Below are positions 1 to 8,437 of a stretch of DNA of 64,000 nt, one piece after another. The position numbers and the translations under genes are program-made. Origin of the DNA: Nocardia ignorata NBRC 108230 (GTDB lineage: Bacteria > Actinomycetota > Actinomycetes > Mycobacteriales > Mycobacteriaceae); contig NZ_BDBI01000002.1 of the NCBI RefSeq assembly GCF_001612905.1, positions 434,001 to 498,000 of the forward strand, given 5' to 3'. The notes beneath the pieces were generated by a model. That model made no database searches, had not been told where the DNA came from, and saw nothing but the letters and a program-made list of their open reading frames with translations. Within the stretch, counting starts at the first letter, position 1, and the number at the start of each line of letters is the position of its first letter.

Positions 1-507
1 CTCGAGCCCCTGCTTGGCCGCGGCCAAGTGCAGCTGGTGGCGGGCTTCGCCGGTCGGACCGCACAGGGTGTCGTGGTGCCCGGAGGTGTCGGTGAGCACG
101 GTGGCCAGCACGCGCCCCTGATCCGACAACAGTGGATGACCGGCACTCAGATACGCCTGCCACGGGACCTTCACGGTGTCGGCGACATTCAAGCGCTCCC
201 AAGGCGATTCGGCGCGCAGCAGGAAAAGATGCGCACACGTTGCCCCGGAGGGGTCGGACAAGCGAACCCTGGTCCCGCGGCCGAGGACGACATTCGCATA
301 GCCCCCGGACGGAATACGCAACGCCAGAGTCGGTTCGACGCCCGGTGATATCTCCGGGCGGGCAATCGTGGCAGCCGCAGCCTGAGCCCGCGCGTGGGCT
401 CGCGCGCCGTCGGTCGATCCGGTCGCTATCGCGATTTCCTCGGTAAGGACGGGAGTGGGCGCGGTGTCCTGGCCCCGCGCGGCGTCTGCGGATGGGGTAG
501 CCGTCAT
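1..507 (-). CDS. Urea carboxylase-associated protein UAAP1 (DUF1989), 3' end beyond window
   Basis: Reverse-strand reading frame open from an ATG at 507 to the window edge (169 codons, no stop), with GGAGGAG just upstream at 513-520. The family accompanies urea/guanidine carboxylase and allophanate hydrolase; its exact role is unclear, and a part in carbamoyl-group chemistry or enzyme assembly is only suspected. The visible part carries the family signature: NVADTVKVPWQAYLSAGH, then LLSDQGRVLA, then DTSGHHDTLCG with the conserved His and Cys residues. The version with VPWQAY and LLSDQGR fits the UAAP1 rather than the UAAP2 subgroup. It lies 141 bp downstream of an APC permease on the same strand, the usual order in actinobacterial urea-degradation operons. 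The partner enzymes should lie left of the window. Confidence 0.85.
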   Translation of the reverse strand, partial: MTATPSADAARGQDTAPTPVLTEEIAIATGSTDGARAHARAQAAAATIARPEISPGVEPTLALRIPSGGYANVVLGRGTRVRLSDPSGATCAHLFLLRAESPWERLNVADTVKVPWQAYLSAGHPLLSDQGRVLATVLTDTSGHHDTLCGPTGEARHQLHLAAAKQGLE

Positions 508-530
508 CAGGATCTCCTCCGTACATACAG

Positions 531-546
531 GCCGAGACTTCTCGGC
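531..546. promoter_or_regulatory. Short palindrome upstream of the UAAP1 gene
   Basis: GCCGAGA-CT-TCTCGGC is a perfect 7-bp inverted repeat with a 2-bp centre, 24 bp before the UAAP1 start codon inside the 141-bp permease-UAAP1 gap. It could be an operator or a small RNA hairpin in the leader. No consensus is recognised. Confidence 0.35.
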
Positions 547-648
547 AAAACGGTTGATGGACTGGGTGATTCGTCGACCTCTGCACCGCAGCGTCCGGGT
601 TGTGGCGGCCACCAGGCAGGGCTGAGGTGGTGATCTCGATCCACGCGC

Positions 649-2178
649 TCAGGCGGGAGCTGGTGCGACCGCCGGTTCGACCGCCTCGGATTTGGTGACC
701 ACGACTCGGTACACCACCGCGCCGACGGCGAGGATCACACCGACCGACAGCGGTCCCGCCCACAACTGCCACCAGCTACCACCGGCGGGCGTGTACACCT
801 CGGGTCGCGGCCAGGCCAGGTTGATCACCATCGCGATGCCCCACACCACCGCCAGCGCGTTGACCGGAACGCCCCAGCGGCCGAGGGTGAACAGCGTCGC
901 GTCATCGGGGGCGGGCAAACCCTTGATCCGCCGCACCAGCAGCGGCACCGTGACCAGCAGATACGCCAGATACAGGCTCACGATGCACACACTGGCCAGC
1001 GTGGCGAAGATGGCCGGGTTGCCCAGGTTCAGCACCAGCAGCCCGATGCCGAGCGCGCCGATCACCACGGCGGGCCACACGGGCGTACCGAACCTCGGAT
1101 GCACGGTGGAAAGGGCCTTGGCGAAGGGCAGCTTGCCGTCACGTGCCATCGAGAACATCAACCGCGAACCGGCCGTCTGAATCGCGAGCGTGCACACGAC
1201 CACCGCCACCGCGACACAGCCGAGCAGCACCGACCCGGCGGGACTGTCGAGCTTGGCCATGATGACGTAAGCCAATCCGCCGGAAGCCAACTCGCCGTCG
1301 GTGAGGCTCGGCGCCGCCATCAGCGCGCCCAGCAGCATGAGCCCACCGCCGAGCGCCGACACCGACAGCGCGAGCAGAATCGTGCGCGGGGCGACCCGGC
1401 GCGGATTCTTCGTCTCCTCGGAAAGCTCACCGGCGGAATCGAATCCGACCATCACGTACGCCGCCATCAGGCCCGAGATCAGGAACGCCGCCCAGAACGG
1501 ACCGGGCGCGGCCTGATCGGTCTGCAACACCACGGCCGGACCGCGTTCGGAGCCCGCGAAGAACAGCCCGATGATGGCGAGCACACCGACGATCTCGATG
1601 GTGACCCCGATCGAGTTGATCCGCGCCATCAGATCGATCCCGATCACATTGATCGTGGTGGTGACCACCAGCAGCACGCTGCCCAGCAGCACCGCGTTCA
1701 TCGCGCCGTCGCGTGAAGTGAGCGCGGTGTCGGAGCCGATGATCTGGAAGCCGCTCCAGATGGTGGGCAACACCACCTGCAGGGCGATGGCGGCGGCCGC
1801 CGCGGTGACCACCTGGGCGATCACCATCATCCAGCCGGCGAACCAGCCGACGAGGCCACCGGCCAACCGGCGCGACCACTGATAGATGCAGCCCGAGATC
1901 GGATACCGCGCGGCGAGCTCGGCGAAGTTCAGGGCGACGAGGAACTGCCCGGCGAAAACCAGCGGCCACGTCCAGAAGAACGCGGCACCGCCGAACGAAT
2001 AGCCGAAACCGAAGAACTGGAAGATGGTGGTGAGGATGGAGACGAACGAGAAGCCCGCGGCGAAGGACGCGTAGCGGCCGAGCTTGCGGTGCAGGACGGG
2101 TTCGTAGCCGAACTGGGCGAGGTCGGCGCCGTCGCGCGCGGCGTCGGGCAGGGCTGGGGTGGCGAGCGTCGTGGCCAT
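649..2178 (-). CDS. APC-family amino acid permease of the urea carboxylase cluster
   Basis: Twelve-helix amino acid-polyamine-organocation transporter of about 509 residues, a normal length. The sequence shows the APC N-terminal FGYEPVLHRKLGRYASFAAGFS stretch, the helix-1 segment with SFGG, and the GFDSAGELSEETKNPRR motif near the middle that marks GABA/choline-type permeases. The ATG at 2178 is preferred over an upstream TTG at 2205 because AAGGA lies about 6 nt before it. Its place between an AmtR-like TetR gene and a UAAP1 gene indicates uptake of urea, guanidine or a related nitrogen compound; the substrate is inferred from context only. A CTAT-N6-ATAG palindrome lies 31 bp before the start. 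Confidence 0.88.
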   Translation of the reverse strand: MATTLATPALPDAARDGADLAQFGYEPVLHRKLGRYASFAAGFSFVSILTTIFQFFGFGYSFGGAAFFWTWPLVFAGQFLVALNFAELAARYPISGCIYQWSRRLAGGLVGWFAGWMMVIAQVVTAAAAAIALQVVLPTIWSGFQIIGSDTALTSRDGAMNAVLLGSVLLVVTTTINVIGIDLMARINSIGVTIEIVGVLAIIGLFFAGSERGPAVVLQTDQAAPGPFWAAFLISGLMAAYVMVGFDSAGELSEETKNPRRVAPRTILLALSVSALGGGLMLLGALMAAPSLTDGELASGGLAYVIMAKLDSPAGSVLLGCVAVAVVVCTLAIQTAGSRLMFSMARDGKLPFAKALSTVHPRFGTPVWPAVVIGALGIGLLVLNLGNPAIFATLASVCIVSLYLAYLLVTVPLLVRRIKGLPAPDDATLFTLGRWGVPVNALAVVWGIAMVINLAWPRPEVYTPAGGSWWQLWAGPLSVGVILAVGAVVYRVVVTKSEAVEPAVAPAPA

Positions 2179-2208
2179 ATCGGAGTCCTTCGGCGGTGCG
2201 GCCAATAT

Positions 2209-2222
2209 CTATCAGTCGATAG
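2209..2222. promoter_or_regulatory. AmtR-type operator, CTAT-N6-ATAG form
   Basis: CTATCAGTCGATAG matches the core CTAT-N6-ATAG that I recall for the nitrogen repressor AmtR of Corynebacterium glutamicum, and on the permease strand it continues with ATA as in that consensus. It lies 31 bp upstream of the permease ATG, where a bound repressor would block transcription. Confidence 0.55.
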
Positions 2223-2300
2223 TTTTGCGCTCGCGATCGCTCGAACGGTGTCGTGCGTGTATCGACTCCGAGGCGTGCCGTAACTTCTGTGTTGCCTACG

Positions 2301-2320
2301 TTTCTGTCGAATGACAGAAA
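2301..2320. promoter_or_regulatory. AmtR-type operator, CTGTC-N4-GACAG palindrome
   Basis: TTTCTGTC-GAAT-GACAGAAA is a perfect 8+4+8 inverted repeat in the divergent promoter between the permease and the TetR gene. Its core equals the CTGTC-N4-GACAG motif that I recall as the M. smegmatis AmtR site in front of the urea-degradation operon. It is the best candidate operator for the adjacent regulator. Confidence 0.72.
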
Positions 2321-2395
2321 TTGAACGGTCCCGCATCGCACCTGGTGAGGTGCCCATTGCGGGAGTGGTGACGCACCGGTGACACAATCGACGAC

Positions 2396-3055
2396 GTGGC
2401 AAACCTCGGACCCGGGCGTCCCCGGCTGGAACAGCGCCGTCGGCGCGGGACGACGCCGCGCGCGGAAATCCTCGACGCCGCGGCGGAGCTGTTCACCACC
2501 AAGGGGTATGCCAACACCTCCACTCGCGCGGTCGCCGACGCGGTCGGGATCCGGCAGGCCTCGCTGTATCACCACTTCGCGGCCAAGGACGACATCCTCG
2601 ACGCACTGCTCGCCGAAACCGTGGCGGGCCCGGTGGAATTGGCGCACAAGCTACACGCCGAGCCCGAGGACGCCACGACCAAGCTCTACGCGCTCGCCCT
2701 GTTCGATGTGCGCCAATTGCGCGGCGCGCGCTGGAATCTCGGCGCCCTGTATCTGCTGCCGGAACTGCGCACCGAACGTTTCGTCGCCTTCCGTCGCCGC
2801 CGCGACGAACTGCGCGAACACTACGAGCGTCTCGCCGCCGAATCCTGTGCTGCGGCAGGGCAATCCGACGATGCGCGGAGTCTGCCGTTCCGGTTGGTCG
2901 AGACGGTGATCGCGATCAGGTCCGACGAAGGGGCCGCGGGCGAGGAGGCCGAGCGCGTCATCCCGGACGCTATCCTGCGCATCGTCGGTCACCAGGGTGC
3001 GATGGATGCAGTGCGAGCCGCCGCCGACGCCTTGCTCGACCGCCTGTCGGACTGA
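2396..3055 (+). CDS. TetR-family regulator, AmtR-like
   Basis: A 219-residue TetR repressor. The helix-turn-helix lies near residues 25-70 (RAEILDAAAELFTTKGYANT, then VADAVGIRQASLYHHF), and the C-terminal ligand domain is diverged. It is divergent from the permease/UAAP1 operon, and two AmtR-like palindromes fill the shared promoter, so it most likely represses nitrogen-scavenging genes in response to nitrogen supply. The start is a GTG at 2396. A possible -10 element CACAAT at 2383-2388 ends 7 nt before it, which would make the mRNA leaderless. Assignment to AmtR rests on context and operators, not on a sequence comparison. Confidence 0.85.
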   Translation: MANLGPGRPRLEQRRRRGTTPRAEILDAAAELFTTKGYANTSTRAVADAVGIRQASLYHHFAAKDDILDALLAETVAGPVELAHKLHAEPEDATTKLYALALFDVRQLRGARWNLGALYLLPELRTERFVAFRRRRDELREHYERLAAESCAAAGQSDDARSLPFRLVETVIAIRSDEGAAGEEAERVIPDAILRIVGHQGAMDAVRAAADALLDRLSD

Positions 3056-3090
3056 GTGACCGGCGCGGCACGAGGCCGCGCCGGGAACTC

Positions 3091-3912
3091 TCAGCCCTTG
3101 ATGAACGCGAGGATGTCGCTGATCAGCTCCTGCTGGTAGGCACCGAAGATGCCGTGCGGCGCACCGGGGTACACCTTCAGCGTGCCGTCCTTCACCAGCT
3201 CGATCGACTTGTGCGCCGAGTTCGCGATCGGCACGATCTGATCGTCGTCGCCGTGCGCGATGAGGATCGGTACCTCGAGTGCCCGCAGGTCCTCGGTGAA
3301 ATCGGTCGCCGAGAACGCGGCAACGCATTCGTAGGCGGCCTGGATGCCCGCGAGCATGCCCTGCCGCCAGAAGTCGTCCATGGCGCCCTTGGACACGGCG
3401 GCACCCTCGCGGTTGAAGCCGAAGAACGATGGGGCCAGCTCCTGGTAGAAGTTGGACCGGTCGGCCAGCACCCCGGCGCGGATGTTGTCGAACACCGACA
3501 TGGGCAGACCGTCGGGGTAGGCCTCGGTGGCCACCATGATCGGCGGCACCGCGCCGATGGTGACGACCTTGGCGACCCGCTCTCGGCCGTGGCGCGCCGC
3601 GTAGCGCACGGCCTCGCCGCCACCGGTCGAATGCCCGACGACGATCACATCGCGCAGATCGAGCGATTCGACGAGTTCGGCGAGGTCACGCGCGTAGGTG
3701 TCCATGTCGTTGCCCTGCCACGGCTGCGAGGAGCGGCCGTGTCCGCGCCGGTCGTGGGCGATGACGCGAAAACCGGCGTCGGCGAGGGTCTTCCGCTCGA
3801 GCGCCCAGGCGTCGGAGCTCAGCGGCCAGCCGTGGCTGAAGACGATGGGCTGCCCGGTGCCCCAGTCGGAGAAGTAGATCTCGGTGCCGTCGGATGTCGT
3901 GAAGTAGGACAT
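3091..3912 (-). CDS. Alpha/beta hydrolase, non-heme chloroperoxidase/perhydrolase type
   Basis: Cofactor-free alpha/beta hydrolase of 273 residues, the usual length for the non-heme haloperoxidase and aryl-esterase group. The nucleophile elbow GHSTGG places Ser95; the acid is in HGDDDQIVP near residues 220-228 and the base is His253 in GAPHGI. The N-terminal [12 protein letters not shown] gives the oxyanion-hole HGW. These enzymes hydrolyse esters or form peracids from acetate and peroxide; the physiological substrate is unknown. It is divergent from a DJ-1/AraC regulator, which may control it. Confidence 0.85.
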   Translation of the reverse strand: MSYFTTSDGTEIYFSDWGTGQPIVFSHGWPLSSDAWALERKTLADAGFRVIAHDRRGHGRSSQPWQGNDMDTYARDLAELVESLDLRDVIVVGHSTGGGEAVRYAARHGRERVAKVVTIGAVPPIMVATEAYPDGLPMSVFDNIRAGVLADRSNFYQELAPSFFGFNREGAAVSKGAMDDFWRQGMLAGIQAAYECVAAFSATDFTEDLRALEVPILIAHGDDDQIVPIANSAHKSIELVKDGTLKVYPGAPHGIFGAYQQELISDILAFIKG

Positions 3913-4021
3913 GGCGATCCTGTCGAACGAGGTGGATGGATAGGTTGCTCATAGTTGTCGAGCGCAGGTGGGGCTGTCGCCTACCGGAACGGCCGCGAAT
4001 CCCGCTATTTCGGACGAACAG

Positions 4022-4027
4022 TAGATT
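4022..4027 (+). promoter_or_regulatory. -10 box of leaderless AraC-type gene
   Basis: TAGATT followed by 7 nt and then ATG at 4035. The spacing puts transcription start at the start codon and decides between this ATG and one further upstream at 3936. Confidence 0.55.
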
Positions 4028-4034
4028 TGTGGCT

Positions 4035-5033
4035 ATGTCTGCAGCCCCGGATCGCCCACGCCACAACGCATCTACTGGGACACGGCGTATCGGGTTTCTC
4101 CTGTTCGACGGGGTGAAGGCGCTCGACTACGTCGGCCCGGCCGAGGTGTTCGTCGAGGCGAATCAGTTCGCCGATGCCTATGAGATCGTGCTGCTCTCAC
4201 CCACCGGTGCGCCCGTGCAGACCTCGGTCGGCGGGGGAGTTGCTGTGGACGGGGCGGCCGCCGATGTGCTGGCGCTCGACACGCTGGTCGTGCCGGGCAG
4301 CGAGGTGCGCCCGGCCCAGTTCGTCCGTCCTGAACTACTCGACGCCGCGCGCGGCCTCGCCGCGCGGAGCAGGCGGGTGGTGTCGATCTGCAGCGGTGCC
4401 TTCGTCCTCGCCGAACTTGGGCTGCTGGACGGGCGCGGCGCGACGACGCACTGGAAGTTCGCCCCCGAGCTGGCCCGCCGGTATCCGCGCGTGGAGGTGC
4501 TGGCGGATCGGATCTTCGTCCGCGAGGCCGATATCGCGACTTCGGCCGGCGTCGCCGCGGGCATCGACCTCGCGCTGGCGCTGGTCGCCGAGGACCTCGG
4601 CAGCGCCGTGGCCCGTCGGGTCGCCCAGGGTCTGCTGGTCTACCTCCAGCGATCCGGCGGGCAGGCACAGTTCTCGACCCCGTTGCGCGCGGTGGCGCTA
4701 CCGCCGGGCCCGGTGCGCGCGGTGACGGACCTGATCGCCGAGGACCCGTCACGACGGCACAGCGTGCAGGAACTCGCCCGCCACGTGAACGTGAGCCCAC
4801 GCCACCTCACCCGGCTCTTCACCGAGGAGGTCGGGCTCAGCCCGGCCGAATACGCGGCGAACATGCGCTTCGATCTGGCCCGCGCCCAGCTCGAGGCGGG
4901 CAGTTCGGTGCGACGGGCCGCCGCCGACGCGGGCTTCACCAGCCCCGAGGCGCTGCGGCGCACCTTCATCGCACGGCTCGGTGTGTCGCCGTCGGATTAC
5001 CGGCGGCGGTTCACCTCGGGGCTCAGCGCCTGA
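4035..5033 (+). CDS. GlxA-type regulator: DJ-1/PfpI domain plus AraC helix-turn-helix
   Basis: A 332-residue regulator. Residues about 15-185 form a DJ-1/PfpI-like domain (GFLLFDGVKALDYVGPAEVF; SICSGAFVLAELGLLDGRGATTHW with the nucleophile-elbow Cys in SICSGA). Residues about 215-325 hold two AraC helix-turn-helix units (ELARHVNVSPRHLTRLF and AADAGFTSPEALRRTF). Such proteins are transcription factors whose DJ-1 part binds a ligand rather than acting as an enzyme. The start at 4035 is chosen because a TANNNT box lies 7 nt before it; the earlier ATG at 3936 would add 33 residues unlike the family. The divergent alpha/beta hydrolase is the likely target. Confidence 0.85.
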   Translation: MSAAPDRPRHNASTGTRRIGFLLFDGVKALDYVGPAEVFVEANQFADAYEIVLLSPTGAPVQTSVGGGVAVDGAAADVLALDTLVVPGSEVRPAQFVRPELLDAARGLAARSRRVVSICSGAFVLAELGLLDGRGATTHWKFAPELARRYPRVEVLADRIFVREADIATSAGVAAGIDLALALVAEDLGSAVARRVAQGLLVYLQRSGGQAQFSTPLRAVALPPGPVRAVTDLIAEDPSRRHSVQELARHVNVSPRHLTRLFTEEVGLSPAEYAANMRFDLARAQLEAGSSVRRAAADAGFTSPEALRRTFIARLGVSPSDYRRRFTSGLSA

Positions 5034-5034
5034 G

Positions 5035-5559
5035 TCAGCGGGAGGTCGGCGGGGCGATCTGCCAGTGCTCGTTGAGGGCGGCGGCGATCTCGGGCAGCAC
5101 GGTGATCGGAATCCGCTTGGCGCGCAGCATCTCCCGGATCTCGTTCACCTGTTCCCGCTTGCGCATGTCGTAGGCGCCCGAGACCGGGCCCATGACCGGT
5201 GGGATCGAGAGCAGTACGAGTTCGTCGCCGTTCTCGGTGAGGTCCAGGGCCAGTGCCCAGCGGCCGCGCTCGTCGAGGGTGAACCGCCCGGCCACCACCC
5301 GGTCCCACGGCACCGTGGCCGACCGGAACGGGGTCCGCACGTAGATGCCGTGCTCGGTGAGCTCGACGACATCGCGGACGAACAGCGCGACACCCACCGC
5401 CACGCCGCCGACGGCGCCGACCAGCAGGCCGGTCACCACCCGGTTGGCGCCGAACATCGCCACCATCAGCCCGGCGATCCCGATGGTGACCAGCAGCCCG
5501 ATCAGGCAGTAGAACAGGCTCCTGCTCGCGGGCACGACCCCGGCACGCACGTCGGCCAT
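5035..5559 (-). CDS. PH-domain-like membrane protein of unknown function
   Basis: A 174-residue protein with two predicted membrane helices near residues 13-36 and 42-64 (LFYCLIGLLVTIGIAGLMVA; VVTGLLVGAVGGVAVGVALF), then a soluble beta-rich part (DVVELTEHGIYVRTPFRSATVPWDRVVAG) that resembles bacterial PH domains. The ATG at 5559 has GGGAGG 6 nt upstream and is preferred over a TTG at 5589. Its stop lies 1 nt from that of the convergent AraC-type gene. No function can be given. Confidence 0.72.
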   Translation of the reverse strand: MADVRAGVVPASRSLFYCLIGLLVTIGIAGLMVAMFGANRVVTGLLVGAVGGVAVGVALFVRDVVELTEHGIYVRTPFRSATVPWDRVVAGRFTLDERGRWALALDLTENGDELVLLSIPPVMGPVSGAYDMRKREQVNEIREMLRAKRIPITVLPEIAAALNEHWQIAPPTSR

Positions 5560-5615
5560 GCGGACCTCCCTCTCACGATTCGTGGCCAACCCTAGCGCCG
5601 GTCACGCGATCGGGC

Positions 5616-6413
5616 TCACGACCCGAGCGATACCGCCGCTTCGGAGGTCTCGACCAGGAAGGTGAAGGTTTCCTGGAAGTACAACTGGACGGTGTCGGCG
5701 TCGTGGCTGAGGTAACCGATCGACAGGTCCTGACCGATGGCCAGTTCGAAGTCGCCGCCGCGGGTGGTGAGGGCGAAACCGCCGGTGATGGCCGGTGCCC
5801 AGATGATCTCGCCGTCGATGAGGCGCTCGATGTGGGTGCGGATCGGGTGGCCGTGGTCGGAGGTTTCGCTGACCTTGGTGTAGAGGTCGGCGCTGAGCAG
5901 CACCGAGTAGGGGCCCTGGACACCGGCCAGGCGCAGCCCGGTGAGGGCACGCGAGATGGCGTCGGGGATGTCGACCACATTGCTCGGCAGCGTGATCGGG
6001 GTGCAGGAGGCGGCGGCGCGGATGCCGGTGATGCCCGCGGCGGCGTAGCCCTCGAAGATCGCGCGGTCTTCGGCGAAGGCGATCTTCTGGGCGGCGTCTT
6101 TGAGGTTGTCGAGGTCGGCATCGGGGGCGCCGCGTTCGATGTCGTCGAGTTCGGAGCGCTGCAACGTGAAGGGCACCCGGAGTTCCACGAGCGGCTGCAC
6201 CACGCGCTGGTGTGCTTGTACACCGTCGTCGGGGGAGTCGATCGGGGTGAGCCTGCCGCGGTTGAGCGCCGAGTAGCCGACGCCGTGCGGGCCCGAGACA
6301 TCGACGACCCGGCGTCCGGCGATATTGCGCTTGAACGTGCGGGTGGCCTCCTCCTCGATCTCGGCCCAGGCCTCGTCGGTGATCGGCGCGAGTTCGCGAT
6401 GCAGGTTGTTCAT
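5616..6413 (-). CDS. Family 1 encapsulin nanocompartment shell protein
   Basis: A 265-residue HK97-fold shell protein that self-assembles into a protein nanocompartment. It begins MNNLHRELAPITDEAWAEIEEEATRTFKRN, the classic encapsulin N-terminus, followed by RRVVDVSGPHGVGYSALN and the C-terminal LYFQETFTFLVETSEAAVSL. It starts 14 nt after the stop of the DyP peroxidase gene on the same strand, and that peroxidase carries the encapsulation tag. The pair therefore forms an oxidative-stress compartment like the DyP-encapsulin systems of mycobacteria and Brevibacterium. The shell gene comes last in the operon, after cupin and peroxidase. Confidence 0.96.
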   Translation of the reverse strand: MNNLHRELAPITDEAWAEIEEEATRTFKRNIAGRRVVDVSGPHGVGYSALNRGRLTPIDSPDDGVQAHQRVVQPLVELRVPFTLQRSELDDIERGAPDADLDNLKDAAQKIAFAEDRAIFEGYAAAGITGIRAAASCTPITLPSNVVDIPDAISRALTGLRLAGVQGPYSVLLSADLYTKVSETSDHGHPIRTHIERLIDGEIIWAPAITGGFALTTRGGDFELAIGQDLSIGYLSHDADTVQLYFQETFTFLVETSEAAVSLGS

Positions 6414-6427
6414 TCGGATACTCCTTC

Positions 6428-7477
6428 TCATCGAGTTTTCATCGAGCCGATGGCGAGGGCGCCGTCGGAACCCGCTGCGGAGGTATTTGCCCGTTCCACC
6501 GGAATTATCTCGGGCAATGGTCCGGATTCCGCCTCGTCGGCGATGTTCGCGGGCGCGTCGGGCAGATCGTCGAGGAAATCGACGGTCGGGGTGAAGAACA
6601 GGGTGCCGGTGACCGCGACGGAGAAGTCGAGGATGCGGTCGTAGGCGGCTTCCTCGGTGCCGAGAAACATGCGCTCGAGCATTCGCTCGGTGACACTCGG
6701 GGTGGCGGCGTAGGCGACGTAGTAGGTGCCGAACTCGCCGTCGGCGACCGAGCCGAAAGGCATGTTGGCGCGGACGATCTGGCGTTCGGTGCCGTCGTCG
6801 TCGACGATGGTGTTCACCGCCACATGCGAATCGGCGGGCTTCACATCGTCGGGCAGTTCGTAGTCGCCGAGCTTGGTGCGCCCGATCACCCGCTCCTGCT
6901 CCTCGATCGACAGGGCGTTCCACTGGTCGAGCGGGTGGGTGTACTTCTGCACGATCACGTAACTGCCCCCGGTGAATTCGGGGTCCTCGGCACCGATCAG
7001 GGCAGCGGCGGCCGCGGCACCACCCTCCGGGTTCTCCGTGCCGTCGACGAAGCCGAGCAGGTCGCGCTGTTCGAAGTAGCGGAACCCGACCACCTCGTCG
7101 ATGACCGTCGCCGCGCCACGCAGCCGTTCGGCGATCACCATGCCCAATTCGAAGCACGGGCCCTGGGTTTCGGCGCGGATGTGGAAAAGCAGGTCGCCGG
7201 GGGTGGCGGGCGCGCTGTGTACCGGACCGTTGTATCCCGGGAACTCGTGCAGCTCAGCCGGTTTGGGCCCGGCGAACAGGCGGTCCCACGCGGCGGAACC
7301 GATCGAGGTGATGCAACTCAGGCCCTCGCCGGGCACCCGGAATCCGACCGATCGCCGTAAACCGTTGATATCGGCGAGCACATCGCGCACCACCGATTCG
7401 CCGCCCTCGTCGATGGTGACGACGAGGAAGAGCGCGGCAGGCGACAGTGGATCGAGAATCGGTTGTGGCTCACCCAT
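6428..7477 (-). CDS. DyP-type heme peroxidase, encapsulin cargo
   Basis: Dye-decolourising peroxidase of 349 residues that uses peroxide to oxidise phenolic or dye-like substrates. It shows the family GFVDGTENPEGG motif (catalytic Asp in the distal pocket), ADSHVAVNT with the proximal-side His region, and RQIVRANMPFG. After a Gly/Pro/Ala-rich linker the last 12 residues (338-349, DGALAIGSMKTR) match the DGSLGIGSLK-type cargo peptide that docks inside encapsulin shells. The downstream encapsulin gene supports this. The start is the ATG at 7477; a cupin gene precedes it by 34 nt on the same strand. Confidence 0.96.
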   Translation of the reverse strand: MGEPQPILDPLSPAALFLVVTIDEGGESVVRDVLADINGLRRSVGFRVPGEGLSCITSIGSAAWDRLFAGPKPAELHEFPGYNGPVHSAPATPGDLLFHIRAETQGPCFELGMVIAERLRGAATVIDEVVGFRYFEQRDLLGFVDGTENPEGGAAAAAALIGAEDPEFTGGSYVIVQKYTHPLDQWNALSIEEQERVIGRTKLGDYELPDDVKPADSHVAVNTIVDDDGTERQIVRANMPFGSVADGEFGTYYVAYAATPSVTERMLERMFLGTEEAAYDRILDFSVAVTGTLFFTPTVDFLDDLPDAPANIADEAESGPLPEIIPVERANTSAAGSDGALAIGSMKTR

Positions 7478-7511
7478 GGCGTCCAGAGTACGACGCCGTA
7501 CCGACAGGTAC

Positions 7512-7838
7512 TTATTTGGCGACGGTGAGCAGGAAGGTCACGTCGTCGATGGCTTTGACGCTGTGACGGGCGCGCGGAACCACGATCAGATCGCCTGCCG
7601 AGCCCTTCCACTCGTCGGTGCCCGCGATCAGTACGAGCGTGCCGGTGAGGACCTGGATCGTCGCGTCGCCGGCATTGTCGTGTTCGGCCAGGCTCTGCCC
7701 TTCGGCCAGCGCGACGACGGTCTGGCGCAGGGCGTGGGTGTGGCCGCCGATGAGGGTTTGCGAACTCCGACCACTCGTCGAGGTGGCCGCCAGCTTCAGC
7801 TGTTGACGGGCCACCGCGGTCAGCGATTTCTTGTCCAT
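7512..7838 (-). CDS. Small cupin-domain protein, first gene of the encapsulin operon
   Basis: A 108-residue single-domain cupin. The metal-binding pattern is visible as LAEHDNAGDATIQVLTGTLVLI and GDLIVVPRARHSVKAI, with His residues in HDN and RHSV. It may bind a metal or a small ligand; there is no sign of a known enzyme class. It lies 34 nt before the DyP peroxidase gene and is probably cotranscribed with it and the encapsulin shell. Whether it is part of the compartment is unknown: no C-terminal targeting peptide is visible. Confidence 0.75.
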   Translation of the reverse strand: MDKKSLTAVARQQLKLAATSTSGRSSQTLIGGHTHALRQTVVALAEGQSLAEHDNAGDATIQVLTGTLVLIAGTDEWKGSAGDLIVVPRARHSVKAIDDVTFLLTVAK

Positions 7839-7945
7839 GGGAACGCGCCTTTCGCAGGCTTCTCGCGGGCAGGTCTTCGCCTGGGAGTATGCCCGACATC
7901 ACACCCGCGCTCGGGCGTTTTGCCGCGACCGTTAGCGACGTGTTG

Positions 7946-8437
7946 TCACTGCCGGACGTAGTGCCGAATGCGGTAGCGCAGGCCGTTTTCGGCGGTGCGC
8001 CACGGGGTATCCGGTGCGTGCCATTCCGCGCCGATCACCGGGGCGAAGGCATCGCCTGCCACCGTGGTGTCGACCTCGGTGACCAGCAGCGTGGTCGCCA
8101 GCGGTAGCGCCTGGCGGTAGATCTCGCCACCACCCGCGATCCAGGTGTCGGCGGTGCCGGTCATGGCCAGCGCGTCGGGCAGCGAGGCGGCGCGTTCGGC
8201 GCCCTCGGCGGCCCAGTCGGACTGGCGGGTGACGACGATATTGCGTCGACCGGCCAGCGGCCGGAAGGCGGCGGGCAGGGAGTCCCAGGTGCGCCTGCCC
8301 ATGATCACCGGGTGGCCGGTGGTCGTCTCCCGGAAATTGGCCATGTCCTCGGGCAGTCGCCACGGGATGGTGTTGTCGACGCCGATCACACCGTCGTTGG
8401 CCTGCGCCCAGATCAGGCCGATCATGCGGTTGCTCAC
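7946..8437 (-). CDS. dfrA: Dihydrofolate reductase
   Basis: Reduces dihydrofolate to tetrahydrofolate with NADPH, recycling the folate oxidised by the upstream thymidylate synthase. The 163-residue protein matches mycobacterial Dfr[16 protein letters not shown], then [13 protein letters not shown] (catalytic Asp in PED), [12 protein letters not shown] and IAGGGEIY for NADPH binding. The GTG start at 8437 overlaps the thyA stop in a GTGA tetranucleotide, implying translational coupling; an in-frame ATG at 8425 begins exactly at the conserved MIGLIWAQ and is the alternative start. Confidence 0.96.
   Translation of the reverse strand: MSNRMIGLIWAQANDGVIGVDNTIPWRLPEDMANFRETTTGHPVIMGRRTWDSLPAAFRPLAGRRNIVVTRQSDWAAEGAERAASLPDALAMTGTADTWIAGGGEIYRQALPLATTLLVTEVDTTVAGDAFAPVIGAEWHAPDTPWRTAENGLRYRIRHYVRQ

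Noticed and set aside
511-648. Guanidine-I riboswitch before UAAP1
   Set aside because: The conserved sequence blocks of that riboswitch were not found on either strand; only a short palindrome is present.
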